From Oehlia diaphana (lineage: Eukaryota > Glomeromycota > Glomeromycetes > Glomerales > Glomeraceae), in NCBI GenBank assembly GCA_003833135.1, contig QZLH01000046.1, positions 133,335 to 156,336 on the forward strand: DNA of 23,002 bases, read 5' to 3'. The notes beneath the pieces were generated by a model, which was not told where the DNA came from, ran no database searches, and saw nothing but the letters and a program-made list of their open reading frames with translations. Below, piece after piece: positions 8,926 through 19,989 of this stretch (within the stretch, counting starts at the first letter, position 1; each line of letters starts with the position of its first letter). Position numbers and translations under genes: made by a program.

Positions 8926-9660
8926 TGTGAAAAAAAAAAAAAAAAAAAATATTTTGAAATTCTTTCATTAAAATCGTATAAAAATTGTAAATCAATTATG
9001 GTATAACTTTACAGTTAACTGAAAAATATGAATAATAAATAATTTATTAAAATTTTTTACTATTTTGTATTTTATAATGATGGAACTTATCTATAATTTA
9101 AAGAATTGTATGCTTGCTATGCTAATATGTCTTTTCATTACATATGAATCCAAATTTTGTTATTTTTGTATTTTGTTAGCATCCTTGAAAAATTTTATAG
9201 GAAATTTTAATAAAAAAAAAAAATGGTTTTTTAAAAAAAAATTTCCAACGAAAAAAAAATTTTAAAAAATAGATGATGGACTAATTTTTGGGTGACGTTA
9301 AAGCAGTGCACAATCTTGTTTCGTAATTTAATGAATTTAAAAAAAATATATAAATCTAATCTTTTATATATTTTTATGGTTAGTAACGCATTTCTTTTAT
9401 TAATTCTTATACCAATTGTTACACAAAAACAACAATAATACTCTATAACAGGTATCGACTAATAACTACTGTATTACTATGTAACTATTTTGAAGGATAA
9501 TCTCTTTTGTTTGTTGACATTTTATTAATCTTTAAAGTTTTTATTTACAAATATTATCAATATATCGGAAAAACGTTTTAGAATCGAAACACGTGAATGA
9601 TAGTTAAATTACAAATTGAATTAAAGATTTACGCCAAAAATCAATATTTGAATATTTATT
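8926..9660 (+). repeat. Second copy of the gene A 3' flank
   Basis: This is collinear with 6677-7320: TTGAAATTCTTTCATTAAAA at 8952, TATGCTTGCTATGCTAATATG near 9109, CTAATTTTTGGGT near 9281, and ATCGAAACACGTGAATGATA near 9583. Poly-A insertions (8931-8949, 9212-9260) and small indels separate the copies. The small open frame at 9065-9265 is a by-product of these tracts. Confidence 0.65.
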
Positions 9661-9948
9661 TACATTGAAAACATTGAAATTTTAAATTTTGTATTTAAAA
9701 CATATTTTCTTACGTAATAAAACAGTTTCTTATTAATTGACTTTATTTTTATCATATCATTCACGTCACGGTCGTCACGATAAATTTGGCTAATCAATAA
9801 CCAAATAGATAATACATACTATATTACGTCACAAAATTATTTGGAATCAAAGTCAAAAAAATCAAAATTAATCAAATTAATCAAAAAGACAAAAGACTTA
9901 CTGTCCGACCGTAAATTTATGATAAACATATTTTAAATGACAATAATT
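9661..9948. other. AT-rich spacer
   Basis: No gene or clear repeat. A short CATTCACGTCACGGTCGTCACG patch at about 9760-9781 is the only GC-richer segment. Confidence 0.35.
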
Positions 9949-10500
9949 ACACTGAATTCGGTATAATGGAACCATCCGTTCCATTAATAAAATTTGTCAA
10001 AAATCCGCTATATCGAGAAATCCGTTATATCGATGGTAAATTAATTATAGATTATAATAATCCGTTCCAGACTCCAATTCCGATATATCAAGACTTTACT
10101 TATATACAGTGAAATTTGATCTACCAGAACCTTGATATAACGGAACATATTTAATTAAAGAAAACCTTGAACAATCAAAAAATGAATTAGTTATAAAAAA
10201 GAAAATTAAATCAAGAGCTTCATAGACATAAGTAATATAATTACAAAGAAAAAAAATAAAAATTCGATAAAATTAAACTTTATCATTACGGAAAGTACAA
10301 AGATTTTTAAGATGCGATTACACGAGTTTAAAGTACTCTGGCATTACTTTCCAAAGAAGAAAACTATTTTCCACCATAAAAAATTACGCTATACCGTTCC
10401 ACAACCAATAAGCCCTATCGAAGAATATCATACTCTTAGAATCCGACACCTGTTCGTCGATATTCGATAATCGTAAAATCATTATCTTTACCGTTACTGT
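9949..10500. mobile_element. Decayed Tc1/pogo-like terminal sequences
   Basis: Several copies of a CCGTTATATCGA-type motif, common near the ends of pogo/Tigger elements, occur in both orientations: CCGCTATATCGA (about 10006), CCGTTATATCGATGG (about 10022) and its inverse CCTTGATATAACGGAAC (about 10131). TA-CAGTGAAATTTGATC begins at 10107. The inverse of the right side reads TA-CAGTAACGGTAA, ending near 10499, which is consistent with a TA-flanked element of about 390 bp. There are no transposase codons. Boundaries are uncertain because two decayed elements may be nested. Confidence 0.4.
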
Positions 10501-11450
10501 ATATTAAAAAGTACATAAAAATTAGATTATAGAACAATTTCGTGTTAATCAATCCATCTATAAAAATTTTCCTAATAATTTCTAATAATTACGATTTAAT
10601 TACAATTTCACTCTAATTACTATTCTTAAATTACTCTCTCCTCTGTTATCAGTATTCACCATATTATATTTAATTTTAAGTTTATTTTAACTATCTTAAT
10701 AAACTCCACCTTTAATACACTAAATTTGTATGACTTTTTCAATTTTCATTAAACTTCCTAAAATATAATAATAATAATAACATATAAGAATATTGAATAA
10801 CAGTAATAAAATAAAAGTTTTTTTAAATATTACTCGTAAATTATTCATGTTTTTTAAATTAACGAAATAAACAGCCGCAGTAGGCGCAGTAAAGTTACGT
10901 TACGTCGTTTTTTTTTTTTTTAGGTAAAAAAAAAAAATGTAGCTGAATAACAAAATAATATTATGATATATTTCCGAAAAATCAAATAAAAAATTATGAA
11001 ATAAAAATTTTACTAAATGCAATTATTTTTTTATTTTACAAGAAAAAAAAAAATAATAATAAATCCCGAAAAAAAGATTTTTTTACCAAACCTTATTTCA
11101 ATGGTTAACTATTTGGCCATCAGTTTATCGATCATTCGAGTAAAAACGAATTTATCATTCGAGAATTTACCAGATTTAAAATTAACTTTATATGTAGTAA
11201 TTAAAATTTTGATCAGCATCGGCGGCCAGTCAGGCCATGTCGTGATATTCAAAAAAATATATACTGTTATGTATCACATGATTAGGAACCTGAATCATCG
11301 TTCTATTTCATGATATCATTAAAAGTAATTGTTCTAATTATAGTTAAAAAAAATGACAATATAAATATTATTTATCAGATTAAAAAAAAAGGAAAACACT
11401 TTAGAGAATCAGAAAATACTTTGAAGAATTCAATTTACCTTAAAAAAGTC
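10501..11450. other. AT-rich intergenic DNA upstream of gene B
   Basis: Only short, low-complexity open frames are present. A GC-richer patch (CAGCCGCAGTAGGCGCAG, about 10873-10890) and another (ATCGGCGGCCAGTCAGGCC, about 11219-11237) may be remnants of insertions. No gene supported. Confidence 0.35.
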
Positions 11451-11451
11451 G

Positions 11452-11581
11452 TTAGGGGCCAATCTTAAACATTTAAAGTGTGACATGATGTTCAAAAATG
11501 GTAATTTTGCTAAATTATGACCAGAATTCCAGATAGTATCACAATAATTAATTTGGTATCAAATTAAAAATTCCCTAACAC
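11452..11581. mobile_element. Possible miniature inverted-repeat element
   Basis: CGTTAGGG at 11451-11458 is mirrored by CCCTAACACG at 11574-11583, enclosing about 115 bp with no coding potential. The inverted repeat is only 7-8 bp, so this is a weak call. It lies about 150 bp upstream of gene B and ahead of an A22 run at about 11671-11692. Confidence 0.3.
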
Positions 11582-11728
11582 GTTTTATGAAAATTGATGA
11601 TAATTTGCGAAAAAATTTTTACACAATATTTATATAAATTAAATATATAAATTAAACTTTGTCAGCACTAAAAAAAAAAAAAAAAAAAAAAATTTTTTTA
11701 TCATCTTTTTTTTTAATAATATCGAAAT

Positions 11729-14043
11729 ATGCAAGAAACTAAAAATTCGAATGAATGGATTAGTTGGATCGAATCCGCTATCGCCAAAGAATATTTCAAA
11801 TATTATGAATATAGAAATTTTAGTAATATACAAGAAATAGGCTCTGGAAATTTGGGAAAAGTATTCCGTGCAAATTGTAAAGATTTTAAAGAATACGTAG
11901 TATTGAAATCTTTTTATAACCTTAATAATGTCATTACAAAGGAAATCGTTCGTGAGGTAATTTTTCTTTACTTCGGAAATTATCCGGACTTATCCGGAAA
12001 ACTTCCGCGGAAACGTTATCGAAATTCGAAATGTTGTCGGAAGTTTCCGGATGGTTCGACCTATTTTCGGCGAAATATTTTTTATTTTTATCTAATTTTT
12101 TTTTTTTTTTTGTTGTTTTTTAGCTTAAACTTCAACGAGACGTAGTTATTCATAATAATATTCTTCGTTTATATGGAATTACGAAGGACGAATCAGGTAT
12201 GATTATATATATTGTTTGAATATTGAAAGTATATATATATATGTATGTAATTTAATTATTCGTTTTACGTCGATAGAAAAAAATTACTTATTAGTGATGG
12301 AGTATGCTGATAGCGGAACCCTTCAAGACTATTTGAAGAAAAATTTTAACAACCTTACTTGGAATGATAAATATAATTTGGCGCATCAGTTGGCTTACGC
12401 CGTATTATGTTTACATAATAGTGGAATAGTTCATCGTGATTTGGTAATTTTTGTTTCCCACATTATTTTACATCGTTATATACTTTATATCGTCATTTGT
12501 CATACTAAATCGATCAATTAAATTTTAAATAGCACTCTCGTAATATATTGGTTCATCAAAACACGATCAAGTTGGCGGATTTTGGTTTATCAAAAAGAAT
12601 TGAAGAAATAACTAAATCACAATCAAATTCAAACGAAATAATACCTTACGTTGATCCACAAAGATTTAGAAGAAGAAATAGTAGTAGCCCAACACAAATT
12701 TATTCATTTAATAAAAAGAGTGACATTTATAGCGTTGGCGTATTATTATGGGAGATTTCTAGTGGTCGTCCTCCTTTTCATACTGAAAGTAATCAAAATA
12801 ATGATGACATGTCTATAAATATTTCAAAAGGTCTTAGAGAGGCTGTTATTCCTGGTACGCCCGAAGATTACGTAAAATTATATACAGGTATGTAAATTGA
12901 TTTTTTAAAATTGATCCTTTTGGTTTCTCATTTAATAATTGTTTATATTTTCTTTTTCTTCTTTTATTAGAATGTTGGGATGATCAACCGGATAATCGTC
13001 CAACTATGTATCAAGTGTTCACCAAGTTAAATGAGATCATTATGAAATCAGATCAATCCAATCATTGTGAGAAATCATCAAACGAAAAATTATCATCACA
13101 AAATTTTATCAAATCAAATACAAAAGAAGTGAAATTCACAATAAATCCAATAAATAAAAGAATAATATTTGAAAAAGATTTAATAACAATAGTTAAAGAA
13201 ATAGTATCATTCATTTTTAAAATAACGGATCAAGGAAAAGATTCTAAATTAAGAAAACAACTTATTTTAAATTATTTAAATAATCATGATATGAATTTAA
13301 GTGAAATATATAATTGGTTAATAAAAAATCAAAATAATAATGATTTGGATACAATATTTTTATTAGGATATTTTAATTATTTAGGTATTAAAATAAATGA
13401 AAATTTTAAGAAAGCATTCGAAATGTTTTTTATTACATCAGAAAAAAATCATTTATTATCACAATATTATGTTGGAGAATGTTATTTACTTGGTTATGGT
13501 ATAACTAAAAGTGAAAGATTAGCTTTTAAATATTTTGAAAGTTTAGCTAATAAGGGTTATGCAATGGGTCAATTAAAAATTGGTCATTGTTATGATATGG
13601 GATTAGGTATTGAAAAAGATTTTAAATTAGCAATTTATTGGTATGAAAAAGCTGCAAGAAATGGAAATAATATTGCAATGTATAATCTCGCTTTCATTTA
13701 TAAAGATAAAAAAAATTTTGAAAAAGTTTTTGAATTATTTAAACGATTAGCTGATAATGAAGATGCTGATGGAATATCAATGTTAGGATATTGTTATAAT
13801 AATGGGATTGGTACTAAAATTAATAGACAAAAAGCATTTGAATTATATCAGAAAGCGGCAAATTTAGGAAATAGTGCAGCTCAATATAATCTTGCAGTAT
13901 CATATGAATCAGGATTAGGAGTAACGAAAAATGTTGGTAAAGCTATACTTTGGTATGAAAAATCTGCCAAACAAGGAGATAAAGATGCTCGAAATAAATT
14001 ACAACATTTACGAGTAGAAAATGGGAGAATTTATATTTTATAA
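11729..14043 (+). CDS. Kinase-Sel1 fusion protein, gene B (intact)
   Basis: Five exons give 631 residues: 11729-11956, 12124-12196, 12277-12443, 12533-12887 and 12971-14043. The intron positions and phases are the same as in gene A. The kinase has the Gly loop GSGNLGKVF (38-46, with Leu where paralogues have Phe), Lys60, Glu76, HRDLHSRN (153-160), DFG (172-174) and CWDDQPDNRP (276-285). All residues needed for catalysis are present. A Ser/Lys-rich linker leads to six Sel1 repeats from about residue 405 (for example GIGTKINRQKAFELYQKAAN). The C-terminal tail is basic, RVENGRIYIL. As in the family, the protein is probably a soluble signalling kinase with a Sel1 scaffold; its partner is unknown. 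It lacks the upstream block shared by A and C and is the more diverged paralogue. Intron 1 (167 bp) is about 100 bp longer than in the paralogues and contains an inverted repeat. This is the only fully undamaged family member here. Confidence 0.9.
11992..12052 (+). repeat. Inverted repeat inside intron 1 of gene B
   Basis: ATCCGGAAAACTTCCG (11992-12007) is mirrored by CGGAAGTTTCCGGAT (12038-12052), enclosing CGGAAACGTTATCGAAATTC-type DNA. The segment is much richer in CG than any other intron here. Introns 1 of A and C lack it, so it looks like a small insertion, possibly a miniature transposon, that leaves splicing signals intact. Confidence 0.6.
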
Positions 14044-16120
14044 TATTTATAATATTTGATAATAATAATAATATTTTTTTTTTAGCAATTTATTTTTAAT
14101 ATGTATTATAATAATGTATGAGTTATGTATTATTATGTAAAAAAAAATTTTAATGGCGCCTTTAAGTAGATCTTGGGTAATATATTGTATATAATTATTA
14201 TTAAAAAAAAAAAAAATAAAATCTTTTAATTTTAATATTAAATAATAAAATATTAATATAATAAATAATTACATACTATTACAATTTTTTTTTTAAAAAA
14301 AAATTGAAATCGATTTAATAAATTGATAACTTATTTAGTTTCTATGCGATATTGGTATGCATTCGTTCAGGTCGATAGGTCGTACAACACGAACTTAATA
14401 TAAAAGTTCATGAATAATATTTTCAACTTGAATTGGATATATTGGATATAGAAAAATACCATTGATAAAGGATAATGTGTCATTAATGTGTGGTTTTATC
14501 GTAAATTCAAGTTAACATTTCTGCCAACTAATAACGATCGTCAATCTTAGATCCTGGATTTTCGGTGTAAAGATTAAGCTCGTGATAATAATCACGTTGC
14601 CACCTTAATCCTTAACAAAATAATTTATTAATAAAACTCAAAATACATATGCTTGGTTTGGTCTAAGTTAATATTAGTAAAAATTAATAACAAAAATCAT
14701 TAATAAAATTTCCTTAATATTTTTCATTAACGAAGTTGATCTCCAAAATTCTCACTCCTTTTATAGTAATTTCCTGATTTACATAATTCCTGGGTTTTAG
14801 TTTCCAAGTTTTCCTAAATTCTGGATTTCCAATTCCAATTTCAAATCACACGTTAGTTTAAAGTCATCCCGGACTCCTATTGGTCCTCTTTTATATAATA
14901 GTTTTAAGTCTTTTCGGACTCACGTGATAAAACAAACTAACTAAATTAAACAAAATAAAATTTATACACTAATTTAAATATAAAACTGCGCCACACAATT
15001 AATAAATTGCTATGTACTGTATATTACGGCATTACATTGGTTTCAGTCGTTCTTGCGGCAACACAGGCACTCATTTTTTTTTTTTTGAAGACAAACACAC
15101 GGTATCTTTTTTTAATCAATTTATTAATAATTAATATGATAAATGGATTAATTGAAAATGACAAAATTAAATACCATCGTTGCTGCCGTCGGTCGCTTCA
15201 ATCGTACTTACTACTTCTATTAATATTTAATATCGTGAGAAATTGGTAAAGTGATAAAAATTTTATTTTGGAGGATTAGTTTATAAAACACACCCATTCT
15301 TTATAATAAAGTATGTTAGTAAGAGTGACGTAAGCGTATGCAGGTAGATATTTAATTAAGTTTACCATCGATAAATCAACATCGTAAAAAATTCTTCGTA
15401 TACGTGATTTATAGTAATCTTTTTATTTTTTATAAATTATTACTTTTATAATAATTTTAAACAATTTTTTTTTTTTTTTGCCTCATATATAAAAAGCACT
15501 GCTTCAATACCATCATCTTACATTATCTTTTTTTTCATATATACGATCGTTTCAAAAAATAATGCTAGCAAATAAGTATCAAATTTTTTAAACAATTAAC
15601 TTTTCGGAAAAATAAATCTAAATCCTCATGGATTTTGAAATCCTAGAACGGACATTTTAAGTTAAAAGAGAAATATATATATTCAGTTATTTTGATAATA
15701 AAAAAAAATACTGTCAATAAAATGATTATTAAATTTAATAAGACTTATTTATTATACAGTATTACGCAAATTTTGCAAATGTAAAAAAAAAAATAATGTA
15801 AGAAATTTAATTTATTTACATTTTACAATTTAATAAAGAAAGGAATTATTATATATTATCGATTTTTTGAAGTATTTTTAAACTATTTTGTGCACTTTGA
15901 TATCCTTGTTTGGCGGACTTTTCATACCAATAAATCGCTTTATCTATGTCTTTTGTAATTCCATCCCCATTTTCATACATCAAAGCAAGATTATTTTGTG
16001 CTATCATATTTCCTAAATCTGCTGATTTTTGATATAATTCAAATGCTTTTTGCTTGACAATTTTAGTTCCAATACCATTGTTATAACAATATCCTAACAT
16101 TGTTATTCCATCTGAATTTC
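13800..16120. repeat. Segmental duplication, copy 1 (gene B end - spacer - gene C end)
   Basis: Collinear in direct orientation with 18352-20237. Shared strings include GTACAACACGAAC (14379 and 18745), CCATCGTTGCTGCCGTCG / CAATCGTTGCTGCCGTCG (15174 and 19070), GCGTATGCAGGTAGATA (15332 and 19496) and CTCATGGATTTTGAAATCCT (15626 and 19771). The copy includes working gene ends at both sides, so it is the better preserved one. It contains an LTR-like insertion absent from copy 2. The spacer has no other gene; the open frame at 15007-15249 is not supported because copy 2 does not preserve it. Confidence 0.82.
14555..14997 (-). mobile_element. LTR-like insertion in duplication copy 1
   Basis: Copy 2 (about 18950-18980) passes directly from GATCGTTAAT to CTTCAGTCATTC, whereas copy 1 has about 480 extra bases here. 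Read on the minus strand the insert starts TGTGTGGCGCAG and ends CACCGAAAATCCA, fitting a 5'-TG..CA-3' long terminal repeat. It also contains CTATAAAAGGAGTGAG, a good TATA box in the middle. No internal retroelement genes are present, so it would be a solo LTR. I could not find a convincing 5-bp target duplication, and the exact ends are uncertain. Confidence 0.4.
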
Positions 16121-18119
16121 CTCCTTCAGCTGATTGTTTAAATAATTCAAAAGCTTTATTATTATCTTTTTTAACACCATTTCCATTTAAATAACAAAGA
16201 CCCAAATCATTCATTGCTGCTGCATTTCCATTATTTGCAGCTTGTTCAGACCAATAAATACCCTTTTTTAAGTCTTTTTCAATACCTATTCCTACCTTAT
16301 AACAATATCCAATTCTAAATTTTCCATATGTGAAATTTTTATTAGTCACTTTTTCATAAAATTTAAAAGCTAGTTTATCATTTATTATAGTTCCATAACT
16401 ATATTGATAACATATACCAACAAAAGATTGTGCTAATATATGATTTTTTTCTGATGCATTAATAAATAATTTAAATGCTTTCTCATAATTTCTGCTTGTC
16501 TCAATTCCATGAAAATTAAAATACCCAAGTAAAAAGATTGAATTTGAATTATTTTGATTATTTAATAACCAATTATAAATTTCTTGTGAACTAATATTAA
16601 GATATTCAATAATTTGCTCTTTTGCAAAATCCCATTCAATTCCTTTATTATACAATTTGAAAATTAAATCATTTGTTTCATCAACTACTTTGCTAAAATC
16701 TTTTTCGGCTAAAAGTTTCTCTTATTCATTTACTACTGTATTATCAATTTCTTTTGTGTCCATTTTATCAAAATTTTGAATAAGTTGGGATAATTCTCCT
16801 TGTGATTCCGAATTATTGGTATTTAAATGGATCTCGCTAAATTCTTGCTCGTTTAATAATGAAGGTTTTTCCGTAATTATATCTGTTTTTGTAATCATTG
16901 CTTTTAACAAATCAACTACTTGATTTATAGTAGGACGATTATCTGGCTCACCGTCCCAACATTCTAAAACACAATTATAATTAATTAAAACAATATTTAA
17001 ATTATAATAAATTTAAGATTTTACTTACTAGTATAAATTTTTACATATTCCTCGGGCGTGTCAGGAACAACCGTTTCTCTAAGACCTTGTGAAATTTCTA
17101 AAATTAAACTAACATCATATTCTTCACCTTCAACATAAAAAGGAGGTTGGCCACTGGATATTTCCCATAATAATACGCCAACACTGTAAACATCGCTTTT
17201 TTCATTTAATGAAAACACTTGGTTATTATTATTTCTTCGTTTGTTAAAGCTTTTCGGATCAACATAGGGAACCATCCCAAATAATTTAGATTGGAAATTG
17301 GATGATGCTCTAATTCTTTTTGATAACCCAAAATCTGCCAATTTGATCATGTTTTGATGAACTAATATATTTCCGGAATGCTATTAAAAAAAAACATACA
17401 TTAAATAAATAAATACAAATAAAGTATTACGAACAATGATTAAATAATAATAAATAAATTACCAAGTCACGACCTTCATTATGCAAGCATGATACAGCGT
17501 AAGCTAATTGGTACGCCATATCTAATTTATCGTCCCGTGTGAGCCTACTAAAGTTTTTTTCCAAATAATTTCTAAGACTACCTCCGTCGGCGTATTCCAT
17601 TACCATTATATAATTATTATTACCAATTTGATTCTCTAAAAAAAAAAAAAAAATTGGAATGAAATTTTGTGAATAAAATTTGGATATAATACTTATTAAA
17701 GTCTCTTTATAATACCTGATTCAAATTTTGTTATTCCATGGCAACGAATAATATTATCGTGGAAATCAACTTTACGTTGAATTTTTAACTAAAATAAATT
17801 CAAATATTAAATATTAAAATAAAATAATATAGGCTAAAACATAGTAAAAAAAATGTATTATATAATAAATTACCTCACAAACAATATCTTTCATGGTGAC
17901 ATGATTAAGATTAAAAAAAGTTTTTAATGCTAATTGTTTTTTTGTATTTTTCCAATTTGCACGGTACACTTTTCCGAAACTTCCAGAACCAATTACTTGA
18001 ATGTTAGTAAATTGATTATATTCATAATGATTTAAATGTTCTTTATCAACTGCTTCTTCAATCCAATTAATCCATTCATTTGTATTTTCGGTATTTTGCA
18101 TTTGCTTATTATCGGACAT
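15849..18119 (-). pseudogene. Kinase-Sel1 gene C, broken by HRD deletion and in-frame stop
   Basis: Five exons run 18119-17874, 17788-17716, 17635-17463, 17380-17029 and 16963-15849, with the same intron positions as genes A and B. Total length stays in frame (653 codons). The kinase has the Gly loop GSGSFGKVY, Lys66, HSGN and DFG. However, exon 3 ends CLHNEG-RDL, where gene A has CLHDEGIVHRDL: nine bases encoding I-V-H are gone, including the HRD His. A conserved Trp is also Arg (LTRDDK versus LTWDDK). Exon 5 encodes CWDGEPDNRP, then a TAA at 16724-16722 (codon 362). The same frame continues into EKLLAEKDF and six intact Sel1 repeats ending LKILQKIDNI. At most a 361-residue kinase-like piece would be made. 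I find no intron that removes the stop in frame. Alternatives are a sequencing error at the stop, or a retained pseudokinase. Confidence 0.82.
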
Positions 18120-18240
18120 AGTGAATAATAATATTGACAGAAGAATAATAATATTGACAGAAAATAATAAAATTGGACGGTCAAAAATTGTAAAATTTTA
18201 TTGCGAAAATAACCCCATTTTAAGTATTTTATGCAACTTA

Positions 18241-18300
18241 TTCTCCGTTCTCCGATTATTGTCGCACAAATGTCACTCCTTTGGTATCACCAAACAAAAA
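18241..18300 (-). promoter_or_regulatory. Upstream block of gene C, shared with gene A
   Basis: On the minus strand: TTTGTTTGGTGATACC, AGTGACATTTGTGCGAC and AATAATCGGAGA, 122-181 bases before the ATG at 18119. Just upstream is TTTACTGCGG, which gene A also has. Spacing and order are the same as in gene A apart from a 5-6 base insertion after GATAC. Confidence 0.5.
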
Positions 18301-18351
18301 AATTAACCGCATTACCGGTACCGCAGTAAATGATTTAGTTAAAATATTGTA

Positions 18352-18545
18352 ATGAAATTGGTACTAAAGTTGATAGACAAAAGCATTTGAATTATATCTG
18401 AATTTAGGAAATAGTGCATATCAATATAATCTTGCAATATCATATGAAATAGGACAAAAATATTGGTAAAGCTATACTTTTGGTATGAAAAATCTGCCCA
18501 AAACAAAGGAGATAAGATTTACGAGTAGAAAATGGAAAATTTTAT
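18352..18545 (+). pseudogene. Decayed copy of the gene B 3' end
   Basis: This aligns with the last two Sel1 repeats and tail of gene B (13800-14040): ATTGGTACTAAA, GCATTTGAATTATATC, TTAGGAAATAGTGCA, GCTATACTTT, TTTACGAGTAGAAAATGG. Numerous 1-13 base deletions and insertions destroy the frame, for example the loss of AGAAAGCGGCAA. It lies head-to-head with gene C, about 230 bp from its start. Confidence 0.8.
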
Positions 18546-19099
18546 ATATTATAATATTTGATAATAATAATATTATTTTTAAGCAATTTGTAATATAAAT
18601 TTTTGTAAAATCTTTTAATTTTAATATTCAAATAATAAATACTATTAGTATAGTAAGTAATTACATATTACATTTTTAAAAAATTGAAATCAATTTGCTT
18701 ATTTGATAAATTTATTTTCGTTTAGAGTTATTATTGATAGATGGTTGTACAACACGAACCTAAGGACTGTAAGATCATGGTCATTAATAATAATACAGTA
18801 TATTGAAAATAATATTTTTCAACTCGAAGTATCAATTGTATTTAAAAAAAATACCGTTGATAAGGCATCATTATTGAATGGATATATAATTCAAGCATTT
18901 ATTATTTGAAGGTTAGCGAACATTTAAGACATTGGTCTTGCTTTTCTGATGATCGTTAATTTGATTTTCGACTTCAGTCATTCTTGTGACAACACAGGCA
19001 TTTACCGTGAAGGCAAACTAATTAATATGATAAAATGGATTTTAAAATTGAAAATAACAAAATTAAATACAATCGTTGCTGCCGTCGCTTCAATCGTAC

Positions 19100-19384
19100 A
19101 AATTTCATTGTCCGGAGCGTAGCGAAGGACTATTTATTGTACAGAACTAGATAAATTTGTAGTACCGGTTTAACCCATGAATTTTTCCTTCCTTCCACCT
19201 ACGTCACTATAATTTAACCCCTGCTTATTTCCTTTTATGTTTTGTATCACATTTTTTGTAACGCTTTATTTTTAGCAACACATTGTAACACAACACTTTG
19301 TCACATTTTTGTAGCCATTAATATAAATTATTGTTACTATTAAGCGTTTAAGCGACGGACTCTCAACGGTATCCGTTTTCCTAG
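19100..19384. mobile_element. Insertion in duplication copy 2 with GGAGCGTAGCGAAGGAC end
   Basis: Copy 1 reads CTTCAATCGTAC-TTACTACTTC..AATATTTAATATCGTGAG. Copy 2 has about 285 extra bases between CAATCGTAC and TTGATATTTAGTATCGTGAG. Near the left edge is GTCCGGAGCGTAGCGAAGGAC, which can itself fold (GTCC..GGAC). Near the right edge AAGCGACGGAC is a weak inverse of it. There is no coding capacity. Probably a short non-autonomous element. Confidence 0.5.
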
Positions 19385-19989
19385 TTGATATTTAGTATCG
19401 TGAGAGATTGGTAAAATGATAAAATATTATTTGGAAGATTAGTTTATAAAACATACCCATTCTTTATGATAAAAGTACTAGTAAGAGTGACGAAAGCGTA
19501 TGCAGGTAGATACTTAATTAAGTTGACCGCCGATAAATATTTAACAATCAATATCGTAAAAATTCTTCGTATACGTGATTTAAAGTAATATTTTTATATT
19601 TTATAAAAAGTATTACTTTTATAAAAAATTATAAATCATTTTTTTTTTTTTTTTTTTGCTTTAGATATAAAAAGCAATGCTTAATTACCATCATCTTTTT
19701 TTTTCATATACACAATCGTTTCAAAAAATAATACTAAAAACAATTAAATTTTCGGAAAAATAAATCAAATCCTCATGGATTTTGAAATCCTAGAACGACA
19801 TTTTAATTTAAAGAGAAATATATATATTAAGTTATTTCGATAATAAAAAACAATACATACTGTCAATAGAATGAACATTAAATTAATAAGACTTATTATA
19901 CAGTATGATATTACGCTATTTTGTAAATTAAAAAAAAATAATGTAACAATTTAATTTATTTACATTTTACAAATTTTAATAAGGAAAGA

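Noticed and set aside
15007..15249. 80-codon plus-strand open frame in the duplicated spacer
   Set aside because: The collinear second copy does not keep the frame, and the product is low-complexity.
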